A stretch of DNA of 35,472 nucleotides from Candidatus Nomurabacteria bacterium CG1_02_43_90 (GTDB lineage Bacteria > Patescibacteriota > Minisyncoccia > Phycocordibacterales > UBA1550): contig MNVN01000018.1 in assembly GCA_001871765.1 (NCBI GenBank), forward strand, positions 1-35,472. Reading direction: 5' to 3'. How positions within the stretch are numbered: the first letter of the stretch is position 1; every line of letters begins with the position of its first letter. The notes beneath the pieces are model-generated. The model made no database searches. It was not told where the DNA came from and saw nothing but the letters and a program-made list of their open reading frames with translations. A program made the position numbers and the translations under genes. Below are positions 22,678-30,929 of the stretch, piece after piece.

Positions 22678-25600
22678 TTATTTCTCGAGCGTGCACACAA
22701 AAGAAAGGTCGTCAACGGTAATCGACTTACCTTCCATCTCCCCAAAAATAATTTCACTAATAAGTGCAGTTTTTTTGATTTCTGACGCAAACTTTTCTAC
22801 GAGTGCTTGCCCGTCCGCATCTGTCTGAATACGCAAAACAACCACATCTGCAGGGGTAAGTGCCATCTTCTTGCGAAGTTCCTGTACACTTCGCAAGAAA
22901 TCACGGAACTGTCCTTCTTGTTTGAGCGCAGGGATGATTATCGTATCCAAAAGTACTTCCTCCTCACTTGCAGAATTAAACGATAATTCCTTAATATTTA
23001 TTTCGTCAAGAATAATAGACCGATATCCCTCGTCATCTTTTAAGAGTGCGTTTTTTACCGTAATGAGCGCAAGCGGTTGACGAACCTTGATACCGACTTT
23101 CGCGCGAACCTCAAGAGCGAGCGAAACGATGCGTCGCGCCTCTTCCATCTTTGCAAGGAGACTCTGATCTTCCTGTGCCTTGAGATTTTCTGGCCATGAT
23201 TCGAGGTGCACACTTTCCTTCTCGCCACCGACTCTCCCATAGATATGCTCCGCCAAAAACGGCATCACCGGTGCAAGCACTTTTGAAAATTCAAGAAGTA
23301 TAGTGCGGGTAGTTGCAAGCGCTTGTGCTCGGTCGAGAACATCGTCTGCCTTGAAGCGCTCACGGGAACGGCGCAAGTACCACGTGGAAAGGTCATCGAC
23401 AAAAAGATTGAGAGGCTTCATTGCGCGGTCAAGCTCGTAAGTATCAAACGATGCCGTTGTCTCCCTTACCACTTCGGCAAGTCGCGTGAGAATCCACTGA
23501 TCAAGAATATTTTGCGATCCCCCCTCTGTTTGTTGTACACCCTTCTCTGCATACAATTCATAGAAAGAGAGCACATTCGTAAGGCGCATGATAAATTTTT
23601 TAACGACCTCATCAACGCCCTTCTCTGAAAATGCCATGTCCTCGGCATGAACGATAGGAGCAGACAACAAATAGTAGCGTATCGCGTCAGCGCCATACGT
23701 GTTGAGGAGCATCCAGGGGTCAGGGTAATTCCTAAGCTTCTTCGACATCTTCTGTCCATCTTCGGCGAGAATTTGCCCATTCACGACCACTTGCTGAAAT
23801 GGCGCCTTATTAAAAAGTCCGACGGACAAAACGAGCATATTATAAAACCAGCCACGGGTCTGGTCGACCCCTTCACCAATAAAGTTTGCAGGAAAATTCT
23901 TTTCAAAAAGTTCGGCATTTTCAAATGGATAATGAAATTGCGCATAGGGCATCGAGCCCGATTCAAACCAACAATCAAAAACGTATGGCACGCGCTTCAT
24001 ATCACTACCACATGAGCAACCTACCGGGACTTTATCAATATAGGGACGATGAAAATCAAATTCAAAATCTGCGTTATGAGGAAAGAGAACAAAAGGAAGG
24101 TCACGAGCTGTTCCCGTCTCAACAAAATCGTCCGGCCCTTCTTTGAGCAACGTTGCCTCGTCCTTATTCATTCCCCGTGTTCCCGCTTCCAGCATCCATA
24201 CGCCATATTCATGGGTAATAATCAAAATCGTTTTACCCAGATATTTCGATTCTAATTCTTCAAGAAGGTTCATGACCCGATACTTCATTTCCATGAGTGT
24301 CTCTCCACCTTCGGGGCAACGATCAAACTTTTCACGAATCGTGGTAAATGTCTTGTGATATTCTTGCCCACTTTTCCCATCAAGAACGCCAAAGCCAATC
24401 TCGCGCAAACGATTATCGAGGATAATCGCCTCTTCTTTTATACCAATCGTTTCAGCAACAATTTTTGCGGTATCGTGGGTACGCTTGAGCGGTGAAGCAA
24501 CAATGAGGTCGATATTTTTCCCTTTGAGTGTTTCCGCAGTCTTGTGTACCATCTTGGTCCCCTCTTCGGTAAGTCCAAGCTTCCCCCCGCATCCTTCGAT
24601 ACTTGCGCACAGAATATTTTGCACATTGCTCTCTGCTTGCCCATGACGCATCACGATATAGGTATTGCCTGACTTCTTCGTATGCTCGGCAAGTTCGGCG
24701 CGACTGCCCAAAACTTTTTCGGTAGTGCACGTCTCGCATTTCCATACGGGAAGTGGTGCACCCCAGAAACGAGAACGCGAGATAGCCCAATCGCGCGCGC
24801 CCTCGAGCCATTTTCCAAAACGCCCGTCACGCATATTTTTTGGTACCCAATTTGTCTCTGCATTTTGGGCGAGGAGCTTTTCCTTGAGTGCGGAAACTTT
24901 TACAAACCATGACTCCGCTGCATAGTTCAAAAGCGGTGTATCGCATCGCCAACAATGTGGATATGCGTGCACCATTTTTTCTTTTGCAAAAAGCGCGCCC
25001 ATGCCGGCAAGGTGTTTAATAATTAAAATGTCGGTGGACTGGTGTCCATCCTTTTCTTTTGCCTTTGGTTTTACTGATACCCCCGCAAAATCACGTACTT
25101 CGTTTTTCATTACCCCATCCATTCCCACGTGTTGCACAAAGGGCAGATTTTCTTTTTTCCCGAGAGCCATATCATCCTCGCCAAAAGCAGGAGCAATATG
25201 CACAACTCCGGTACCACTCTCCATGGTCACAAAATCGGCACCATAAATCTTCCAGCCATTTTCTTTGTACGGAAGATTTGCTTGAGCGGAATAATAATCA
25301 AAAATCGGAGTGTATGACTTCCCTATCAAGTCCGTCCCGCGGATTGTTTCAATAACAACATATTCTTTATCTTTAAATACTGTTTCTAAGCGCGCAGAAG
25401 CAAGGATATAGTGAACTTCCCCTGAAGAAATTTTTACATACTCCTCAACAGGGTTCACTGCAAGCGCAACATTGCCCGGCAATGTCCACGGCGTCGTCGT
25501 CCATACGAGCACAAAGGTGTTTGGCTCGCCCACGAGTGCAAACTTAGCGGTGACCGAAATATCGGTAATGTCTTTGTATCCATCGGCAACTTCATTACTC

Positions 25601-26178
25601 GAAAGAGTCGTCTCACAGCGAGGACAAATGTGCATCGACTTGAACCCTTGGTAGATGAGCCCTTGATCAAAAAGATTTTTGAAAGCCCACCAAATGGATT
25701 CCGTGTAGTTGGCATCCATCGTGCGGTACGAATGCTCCATATCAATGAAGCGCCCAATACGGGGGATTATTTTTTTCCATTCGGTATCATAGCGTACCAC
25801 CGAAGCACGCGCTGCTTCGTTAAACTTTTCAAGGCCATACGCCTCGATGTCTTTTTTGTGCCCCAGGCCAAGCTCCTGCTCAATCAAGTTTTCTACGGGG
25901 AGACCATGACAGTCCCAGCCCCATACACGACGCACGTAGCGACCACGCATGGTCTGATAGCGTGGTATAACATCTTTGATTACCGAGGTAAGAATATGTC
26001 CATAGTGAGGCAACCCTGTCGCAAAAGGAGGCCCGTCATAAAATGAAAAGGGTTTTCCGTCTTTCGTCTGCTCGAGTGTTTTCTCAAAAATATGCAGGGT
26101 CTCCCAGCGCGCAAGAGTTTCCTCTTCGCGACGTGCTATTTCAGAAAGTTTATTTGGTTCTTTTTCCTCTTCGTTCAT
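22678..26178 (-). CDS. ileS: Isoleucyl-tRNA synthetase with inserted histidine-phosphatase domain
   Basis: 1166 aa from the ATG at 26178 (MNEEEKEPNKLSEIA). The extension upstream is hydrophobic and not family-like. The protein is about 200 aa longer than related IleRS. HIGH motif HYGH at 58-61; CP1 editing domain with TTPWT at 228-232 and HIAPAFGEDD; KMSKS motif KMSKK at 810-814; then the anticodon-binding domain. Residues ~504-702 are a complete histidine phosphatase with RHG (His512), LREIGFG, EGGE and THE (His656). This insert lies between Cys481/Cys484 and Cys721/Cys723, a likely zinc-ribbon hairpin close to the second half of the Rossmann fold. All synthetase motifs remain, so charging of tRNA-Ile is expected. 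The role of the phosphatase is unknown. Confidence 0.96.
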   Translation of the reverse strand: MNEEEKEPNKLSEIARREEETLARWETLHIFEKTLEQTKDGKPFSFYDGPPFATGLPHYGHILTSVIKDVIPRYQTMRGRYVRRVWGWDCHGLPVENLIEQELGLGHKKDIEAYGLEKFNEAARASVVRYDTEWKKIIPRIGRFIDMEHSYRTMDANYTESIWWAFKNLFDQGLIYQGFKSMHICPRCETTLSSNEVADGYKDITDISVTAKFALVGEPNTFVLVWTTTPWTLPGNVALAVNPVEEYVKISSGEVHYILASARLETVFKDKEYVVIETIRGTDLIGKSYTPIFDYYSAQANLPYKENGWKIYGADFVTMESGTGVVHIAPAFGEDDMALGKKENLPFVQHVGMDGVMKNEVRDFAGVSVKPKAKEKDGHQSTDILIIKHLAGMGALFAKEKMVHAYPHCWRCDTPLLNYAAESWFVKVSALKEKLLAQNAETNWVPKNMRDGRFGKWLEGARDWAISRSRFWGAPLPVWKCETCTTEKVLGSRAELAEHTKKSGNTYIVMRHGQAESNVQNILCASIEGCGGKLGLTEEGTKMVHKTAETLKGKNIDLIVASPLKRTHDTAKIVAETIGIKEEAIILDNRLREIGFGVLDGKSGQEYHKTFTTIREKFDRCPEGGETLMEMKYRVMNLLEELESKYLGKTILIITHEYGVWMLEAGTRGMNKDEATLLKEGPDDFVETGTARDLPFVLFPHNADFEFDFHRPYIDKVPVGCSCGSDMKRVPYVFDCWFESGSMPYAQFHYPFENAELFEKNFPANFIGEGVDQTRGWFYNMLVLSVGLFNKAPFQQVVVNGQILAEDGQKMSKKLRNYPDPWMLLNTYGADAIRYYLLSAPIVHAEDMAFSEKGVDEVVKKFIMRLTNVLSFYELYAEKGVQQTEGGSQNILDQWILTRLAEVVRETTASFDTYELDRAMKPLNLFVDDLSTWYLRRSRERFKADDVLDRAQALATTRTILLEFSKVLAPVMPFLAEHIYGRVGGEKESVHLESWPENLKAQEDQSLLAKMEEARRIVSLALEVRAKVGIKVRQPLALITVKNALLKDDEGYRSIILDEINIKELSFNSASEEEVLLDTIIIPALKQEGQFRDFLRSVQELRKKMALTPADVVVLRIQTDADGQALVEKFASEIKKTALISEIIFGEMEGKSITVDDLSFVCTLEK
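24073..24669 (-). other. Histidine phosphatase (phosphoglycerate-mutase-like) domain embedded in IleRS
   Basis: A domain of ~199 residues in frame within ileS. It has the phosphohistidine motif YIVMRHGQAESN, a middle block ASPLKRTHDTAKIVAETIG, LREIGFGVLDGKS, the acid-containing CPEGGETLMEM and the second catalytic His in ILIITHEYGVW. All four hallmarks of the branch 1 histidine phosphatase family are present, so a catalytic rather than decayed domain is likely. The substrate cannot be read from the sequence. Confidence 0.88.
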
Positions 26179-26241
26179 ATTTCTCAACAATACCACAAAA
26201 ACAACCATCCAACAAAAACCCCTTGTGAGACAACGGAATTT

Positions 26242-27993
26242 TTACATTCTCTCGGGGGATGAAATACCCAAAACCCATAAACCTTCTTTTAAGACAGTTT
26301 TCGCTCGTCTCGTAATCGCAAGATGATGTTCCGTTTTTTCCTTGTCATCGGTAATGATTTGCGTGTTCGCATAAAAACCATTAAAGAGTTGTGTAACCTC
26401 AAAAAGATATGTTACCAATTTTTGCGGAGCAATATTTTCGATTGCATCAGTAAGTAAAACCTCAAAATAGGCGAGTTCTCTTTCAAGATTTGTAGCAGGA
26501 ATATTTTTAAATACCGGTTCATATCCTTTCTCTTTCCCCTTTTCAAGAAGTGAAGCACATCGTGCATGTGTATACAAAAGATACGGACCAGAATCCCCCT
26601 CAAAAGAAAGTGACATCTCTGGGTCAAAATTAATACTCATACCTGGCTTCGAACGCAAGACTGCGATACGAAGAGCCGAAAGTGCGATTTCTCGTTCAAG
26701 TTTCTTTTTCTCTTCCGCACTCAAGTGAGCAATCTTCTCCCCTGCTCGCTCACGCACCTCTTCTTCGACCACACCGATAACGTCAAGTGCAAGCGGAATA
26801 CCGCCAAGACGGCTCGACATCTTTTGTCCTTTAAAAAGCATGCGACCGTGAGGGACATGTGTACTCTTTTTTACATAGTCAATCCATTCATCTCCTAGTT
26901 TATTTGCGGCATCAAACACTACTTTAAAATGAGGAACTTGCTCAACATCAGTGATCGAAAAAGACATATCTGGGAAAAAATTTTTTATGCCAACGGTTGC
27001 GAGTCTTTCAAATTTAATCTTAAGTAATCCGAGGTCTTTTGCTTCATAGGTTGGATACCCCTGGCTATTAACAAATACTGCTGTATTAATATCCTTTCTT
27101 TCCTCACTGGGTGTATACACAATAGCACCTTCACTTTCTTTAAAAACCTTTCCTTCTCCGGTATTTTCTTGAACGATTTTTTTGCCTTCATCCCCTGCCC
27201 AGCCTTCATACACAAACGCATCGATTTCTGAACCTATCTCGCTGAGTATTTTCTTAAAATAAGACTCGTTCACTTTTTTAGTTGCCACCACAAGATCATA
27301 AAAGGTATCGTCTACAAGGTGGTACATCTTATCGAGAACTTTTTTTGCACCTTGAAGGCTTTCTTCGTTTTTCTCACACTCTTTGACCCCGCGCACATAT
27401 GCATCACCTAAATACTTTATAACGTCATTTTCTTTGTTATTTTGAAAATAAGTAAGGTCTATCTCCCCCGCCTTCATATCTTTCTCTAAGATAAAAAGTG
27501 CTTTGGCGATACCCAAAGAGACATCCGAAGGGAATGACATACTTTTTACTTTTCCTCCACTTATCTTTGCGCCACGAACAATAAATTCTCCAATAAAATT
27601 ATTCATCAGGTGCCCGATAGAAAATGGCTTAAAAAGATTTGGGGATGAGTGCTCAACAAGAATATTTTTGCCAGCATAACAAGTAATGAGTGAGCTCTTT
27701 TCTTTTGCGTTCTCGTTTCTTATTGCATCATCCGAAAGTTTGAAGTTTATAAACCCCGGTCCTGCAATCGTAATGTCCTTAATCTCCTCAATCTCCTGTT
27801 CACGGATTTTTTCTACCATTTTTTCCGCAAGCTCACGAGGAGAGAGCCCAGCCTCCTTTGCACAGGCAAGCGCCACATTCGTCGAATAATCTCCGTGGGT
27901 AATATCCGCAGGGCGTTCTATCACAACGCCATTTACCTCAATGCTGAGAGCGCGAAGAGCTTCTCGAACGATTATTTCTAGTTTCTCCTTCAT
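26242..27993 (-). CDS. argS: Arginyl-tRNA synthetase
   Basis: 583 aa class I synthetase that charges tRNA-Arg. The N-terminal Add1 domain that recognises the tRNA D-loop is present (GDYSTNVALACAKEAGLSPR, FINFKLSDD). The HIGH signature is EHSSPNLFKPFSIGHLMN; the first His of HxGH is replaced by Ser125, with His128 kept. The KMSKS-like loop is KMSSRLGG. The C-terminal DALR anticodon domain ends with HHLAITRRAKTVLKEGLWVLGI. It is the first gene of the long minus unit to 18321 and precedes ileS by 63 bp. An operator-like repeat and promoter lie upstream. Confidence 0.95.
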   Translation of the reverse strand: MKEKLEIIVREALRALSIEVNGVVIERPADITHGDYSTNVALACAKEAGLSPRELAEKMVEKIREQEIEEIKDITIAGPGFINFKLSDDAIRNENAKEKSSLITCYAGKNILVEHSSPNLFKPFSIGHLMNNFIGEFIVRGAKISGGKVKSMSFPSDVSLGIAKALFILEKDMKAGEIDLTYFQNNKENDVIKYLGDAYVRGVKECEKNEESLQGAKKVLDKMYHLVDDTFYDLVVATKKVNESYFKKILSEIGSEIDAFVYEGWAGDEGKKIVQENTGEGKVFKESEGAIVYTPSEERKDINTAVFVNSQGYPTYEAKDLGLLKIKFERLATVGIKNFFPDMSFSITDVEQVPHFKVVFDAANKLGDEWIDYVKKSTHVPHGRMLFKGQKMSSRLGGIPLALDVIGVVEEEVRERAGEKIAHLSAEEKKKLEREIALSALRIAVLRSKPGMSINFDPEMSLSFEGDSGPYLLYTHARCASLLEKGKEKGYEPVFKNIPATNLERELAYFEVLLTDAIENIAPQKLVTYLFEVTQLFNGFYANTQIITDDKEKTEHHLAITRRAKTVLKEGLWVLGISSPERM

Positions 27994-28048
27994 ATAAACA
28001 TGAGCATATCACGGAGGACACAAAACAAAAAATGTTCCCTTAATTTTT

Positions 28049-28099
28049 TACCATATACGTATGGTAAACTATAGTATCATATACGTCTATGGTTAAAAT
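28049..28099. promoter_or_regulatory. argS promoter region with palindrome and direct repeat
   Basis: On the minus strand TTAACC (28096-28091), 17 bp and TATAGT (28073-28068) form a promoter. TACCATA-TACG-TATGGTA (28049-28066) lies over the expected start point. CATATACGTATGGTAAAC (28052) recurs with small changes as CATATACGTCTATGGTTAAA (28079), over the promoter spacer. This looks like a paired operator. Confidence 0.45.
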
Positions 28100-28154
28100 G
28101 TATGACAGTACCCGTCCCCCCCCACACGGGGAACCGAGGAGTGCCGTCTCGTCT

Positions 28155-29333
28155 TTAGTTTTTTGTCCGCAGAGCGTCGTCTATCTCTCGAGCTATTTTT
28201 ATAAAATCTTTTTCCTTTTTGCCACGCGTGGTTTCTGCGGCAGTGCCAAGTCGGATACCCGAAGGGTCAGTAGGTGGGCACGTGTCAAACGGGATAGCAT
28301 TTTTGTTTACAATGATACCCACTTTTTCAAGTCGATCACTTGCTTCCCCTCCCCCCATACCTTTGCCATCCATCGACACATCTACCAAGAAGAGGTGGCT
28401 ATCCGTGCCCCCCGAAATAATTCTCCAGCCAAGTTTTGAAAGCTCACCAGCAAGCGCTTGTGCATTCTTCACTACCTGTTTTGCATATTTTTTAAAATCA
28501 CCTATCGATGCTTCTTTGAGTGCCACAACAACTCCTGCTATCTGGTTTATGTGGGGGCCACCTTGAAGCCCCGGAAAGACCGCCTTGTCTATTTTCTTGC
28601 CCAGCTCACGTACATCCTTTTTTGCAAAAATGAGGGCTCCACGGGGACCACGGAGCGTCTTATGGGTGGTTGTGGTTACAATATCTGCATACGGAAACGG
28701 TGAAGGATACACACCTCCTGCCACAAGCCCTGCCGTGTGTGACATATCCACCACAAGGTATGCACCGACGCTATCCGCAATCTCCCGAAACTTTTTCCAA
28801 TCAACAATACGTGCGTATGCCGTGAACCCTGCGATAATCATTTTTGGTTTTTCTCGCTTTGCAATTTTCGCAAGTTCTTCGTAATCAAGTTGCTCCGTTT
28901 CTTTCGAGAGCCCGTACGGCACTTGCATCCAAAATTTCCCCGTCGCGGATGCCTTGTGTCCGTGCGTTAAGTGTCCCCCTTGATCAAGCGACATGCCCAT
29001 CACTTTGCTCCCCAAAGGCAAGAGCGCTGTATAGACTGCCAAGTTTGCCGGCGACCCCGAGAGCGCTTGCACATTGACGTGCCATTCTTCTTTTTTAAGT
29101 TTAAATAATTTCAATGCGCGTGCAATGCAGAGGTTTTCTATTTTATCCACCACGGTATTCCCGCCATAGTAGCGCTTGCCTGCGTACCCCTCGGCATACT
29201 TATTAGTAAACTCTGAACCAAGTGCCATGAGCACATCTTTTGAAACATAGTTCTCCGACGCAATAAGGTTAATCACTTTTTTTTGTCGCGCCTTTTCTGC
29301 TTGAATAAGTTTTTCGATTTGTGTGTCGTTCAT
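28155..29333 (-). CDS. glyA: Serine hydroxymethyltransferase
   Basis: 392 aa, slightly shorter than the ~415 typical. It is a PLP enzyme that converts serine and tetrahydrofolate to glycine and 5,10-methylene-tetrahydrofolate. The conserved start region is LIASENYVSKDVLMALGSEF, then TNKYAEGYAGKRYYGG. The PLP lysine is Lys225 in TTTTHKTLRGPRG. The substrate-binding blocks NVQALSGSPANLAVY and GIRLGTAAETTRG are intact. It lies 14 bp after dut in one unit. Methylene-tetrahydrofolate is the one-carbon donor for the thymidylate synthase encoded divergently at 29882, so the neighbourhood is coherent. A short CCCC/GGGG hairpin with an eight-base G/C run lies near 28120. Confidence 0.96.
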   Translation of the reverse strand: MNDTQIEKLIQAEKARQKKVINLIASENYVSKDVLMALGSEFTNKYAEGYAGKRYYGGNTVVDKIENLCIARALKLFKLKKEEWHVNVQALSGSPANLAVYTALLPLGSKVMGMSLDQGGHLTHGHKASATGKFWMQVPYGLSKETEQLDYEELAKIAKREKPKMIIAGFTAYARIVDWKKFREIADSVGAYLVVDMSHTAGLVAGGVYPSPFPYADIVTTTTHKTLRGPRGALIFAKKDVRELGKKIDKAVFPGLQGGPHINQIAGVVVALKEASIGDFKKYAKQVVKNAQALAGELSKLGWRIISGGTDSHLFLVDVSMDGKGMGGGEASDRLEKVGIIVNKNAIPFDTCPPTDPSGIRLGTAAETTRGKKEKDFIKIAREIDDALRTKN

Positions 29334-29347
29334 TTTTAAAAAAATGA

Positions 29348-29770
29348 TTACTTCCCTGTACTTCCAAAACCACCTTCCCCGCGTGTGGCATCTGAGAGAT
29401 TTTCCACTTCCACTATCTCTGCGTGCTCCACTTTTTGAATAAGCATTTGCGCAACTTTGTGCCCTACAACAATCGTATAGTCCTCATTGCTCAAATTTAT
29501 CATTCCCGCTTTTATTTCCCCCCGATATCCTGCGTCGATTACCCCACCGAGATTTTTCAATCCGTGCTTTATCGAAAGTCCGCTTTTGTCCCATATAAGA
29601 CCGACATACCCGTCAGGAATCTCTATCGCTATCCCCGTACCGATAAGTACCCGTGCGCCTACGGATATAGTCACTGTCTCCGTCGCGAACAAATCAAACC
29701 CCGCATCGCCATGGTGTGCATAGGTGGGGATTTTTGCATCGGGGTGAACTTTTTTTATGTTGAGTTGCAT
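29348..29770 (-). CDS. dut: dUTP diphosphatase (dUTPase)
   Basis: 140 aa from the ATG at 29770 (MQLNIKKVHPDAKIP). The ATG at 29779 adds three residues but overlaps the -10 box. The five trimeric dUTPase motifs are present: AGFDLFA, WDKSGLS, GGVIDAGYRGEI, the GHKVAQMLIQ block, and the C-terminal arm RGEGGFGSTG that closes over the nucleotide. It hydrolyses dUTP to dUMP and pyrophosphate. This keeps uracil out of DNA and supplies thymidylate synthase, whose gene is divergent 112 bp away. No SD; a near-leaderless message is likely. Confidence 0.96.
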   Translation of the reverse strand: MQLNIKKVHPDAKIPTYAHHGDAGFDLFATETVTISVGARVLIGTGIAIEIPDGYVGLIWDKSGLSIKHGLKNLGGVIDAGYRGEIKAGMINLSNEDYTIVVGHKVAQMLIQKVEHAEIVEVENLSDATRGEGGFGSTGK

Positions 29771-29777
29771 AACAGAC

Positions 29778-29786
29778 ATTATATCA
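29778..29786 (-). promoter_or_regulatory. Extended -10 promoter for dut
   Basis: TGATATAAT on the minus strand is an extended -10 (TGnTATAAT) with no good -35. Transcription would start at about 29771, next to the ATG at 29770. The -35 of the opposing thyA promoter lies 11 bp further upstream. Confidence 0.5.
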
Positions 29787-29796
29787 CAACAAAATA

Positions 29797-29824
29797 TTGA
29801 CAAATGTATACTTTCTGATATAAC
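29797..29824 (+). promoter_or_regulatory. thyA promoter (TTGACA/16 bp/TATAAC)
   Basis: TTGACA at 29797-29802, a 16-bp spacer ending CTTTCTGA, then TATAAC. The spacer and flanks resemble the promoters at 30858 and 35439. Confidence 0.7.
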
Positions 29825-29881
29825 TCAGTCAGTAACTGAAGTTCATTATCAATCACAAACATCAACCAAATGGAGGCACTC

Positions 29882-30796
29882 ATGGCCAATCCACCTGTTG
29901 CAAACTATCTCCCCCTCGAACAGAGGGTTCCTGATTTTCAAATAAGGAACTTGCTTGAACACATCATGAAGGAAGGCCGTATCGTCCACCCCATACAAGG
30001 TGGCGAAGCACGGATGATTGTAGGTGCGCAATGCCACTTCAAAATGGCAAATGGAGCTCCTGTCATAAACTTACGTGATATTTCTGGATCCATGTTCTAC
30101 GGAGCAATCGCCGAGCATATCAGCTTCCTTAATGGCGCACAGACACTTGAGGAACTCGTTTCGTACGGCATGAACCCTCATTGGTGGGACCGCTGGGTAA
30201 CAAAGAAAAAATGTGCAGACTTCGGGCTTCCTGAGGGAAACCTTGGGACAGCTTCATACGGCGCTGTTTGGACAAGGTTCCCTACAAGGGACGGTGGTTT
30301 TTTTAACCAAATCACCGCAGTCATCGAGCAAATCAGGCGTGCACCACATTTGCGTACTCACAAAATCACCCCCTGGTTCCCTCCTGAAATTATCGGGCCA
30401 CCAGGGACACGGAAAGTGGTTGTTGCTCCTTGCCACGGAGAAGTGCACATCATCGTTGACCCCGAAACCAAGGAACTCATTGTGCATCATGTGCAAAGAA
30501 GTGGCGATCTCGCTGTTGGTGTGAAGTTTAATATCGTCCAGTACACATCACTCGGAATGATGTTGGCACAAATACTCGGATACACTTTTTCGGAGCTCGT
30601 GTATACATTTTCTGATGTGCACATCTATGAGGTGCAGTATCCGTTTGTTGAAGAACTCATCTCGCGTGAACCTTTCCCTTTCGGCAGAATCACTCTGCAA
30701 GAAGGGATAATGGATATTCATGATTTCCTGCCAGAGCACTTCACACTGTCGGAGTATCAAGCACATCCAAGGATGAACATTCCTACACCTGTTTGA
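29882..30796 (+). CDS. thyA: Thymidylate synthase (ThyA family, divergent)
   Basis: 304 aa from the ATG at 29882. GGAGG lies 5 nt upstream of it, so this start is preferred over the ATG at 29870, which precedes the SD. ThyA makes dTMP from dUMP and methylene-tetrahydrofolate. The catalytic Cys is Cys184 in VVVAPCHGEVHI. The phosphate/base block is QRSGDLAVGVKFNIVQY (Arg206, Ser207, Asp209). Asn217 matches the dUMP-specifying Asn; dCMP hydroxymethylases have Asp there. SDVHIYEVQ supplies the ribose-binding His and Tyr. The N-terminal part is divergent: SFLNGAQTLEELVSYGMNPH replaces the usual ELLWFLxGdTN. Arg15 and Arg22 use AGG. It has its own promoter and terminator. Confidence 0.87.
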   Translation: MANPPVANYLPLEQRVPDFQIRNLLEHIMKEGRIVHPIQGGEARMIVGAQCHFKMANGAPVINLRDISGSMFYGAIAEHISFLNGAQTLEELVSYGMNPHWWDRWVTKKKCADFGLPEGNLGTASYGAVWTRFPTRDGGFFNQITAVIEQIRRAPHLRTHKITPWFPPEIIGPPGTRKVVVAPCHGEVHIIVDPETKELIVHHVQRSGDLAVGVKFNIVQYTSLGMMLAQILGYTFSELVYTFSDVHIYEVQYPFVEELISREPFPFGRITLQEGIMDIHDFLPEHFTLSEYQAHPRMNIPTPV

Positions 30797-30810
30797 TATA
30801 TTTTCTATTT

Positions 30811-30838
30811 TGTCCCCGACCTTCCAAGGTCGGGGACA
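30811..30838 (+). terminator. Terminator of thyA
   Basis: TGTCCCCGACCTT-CC-AAGGTCGGGGACA, 13-bp perfect arms flanked by T-rich sequence on both sides. Confidence 0.88.
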
Positions 30839-30857
30839 AATTTATTTAACGAAAACA

Positions 30858-30885
30858 TTGACAAAATCATATTTTCTGATATAAA
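30858..30885 (+). promoter_or_regulatory. HIT-gene promoter (TTGACA/16 bp/TATAAA)
   Basis: TTGACA at 30858-30863, a 16-bp spacer ending TTTTCTGA, then TATAAA. The layout is the same as the thyA promoter, and the leader leads to a strong SD. Confidence 0.7.
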
Positions 30886-30929
30886 TCACTTAGTGTTCTT
30901 TTTATAAAAAACAACGAGGAGTACATCTC

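Noticed and set aside
29966-29978. GAAGGAAGGCC, a half REP core in thyA
   Set aside because: Only one arm is present; it encodes KEGR in a conserved part of the gene and is probably chance.
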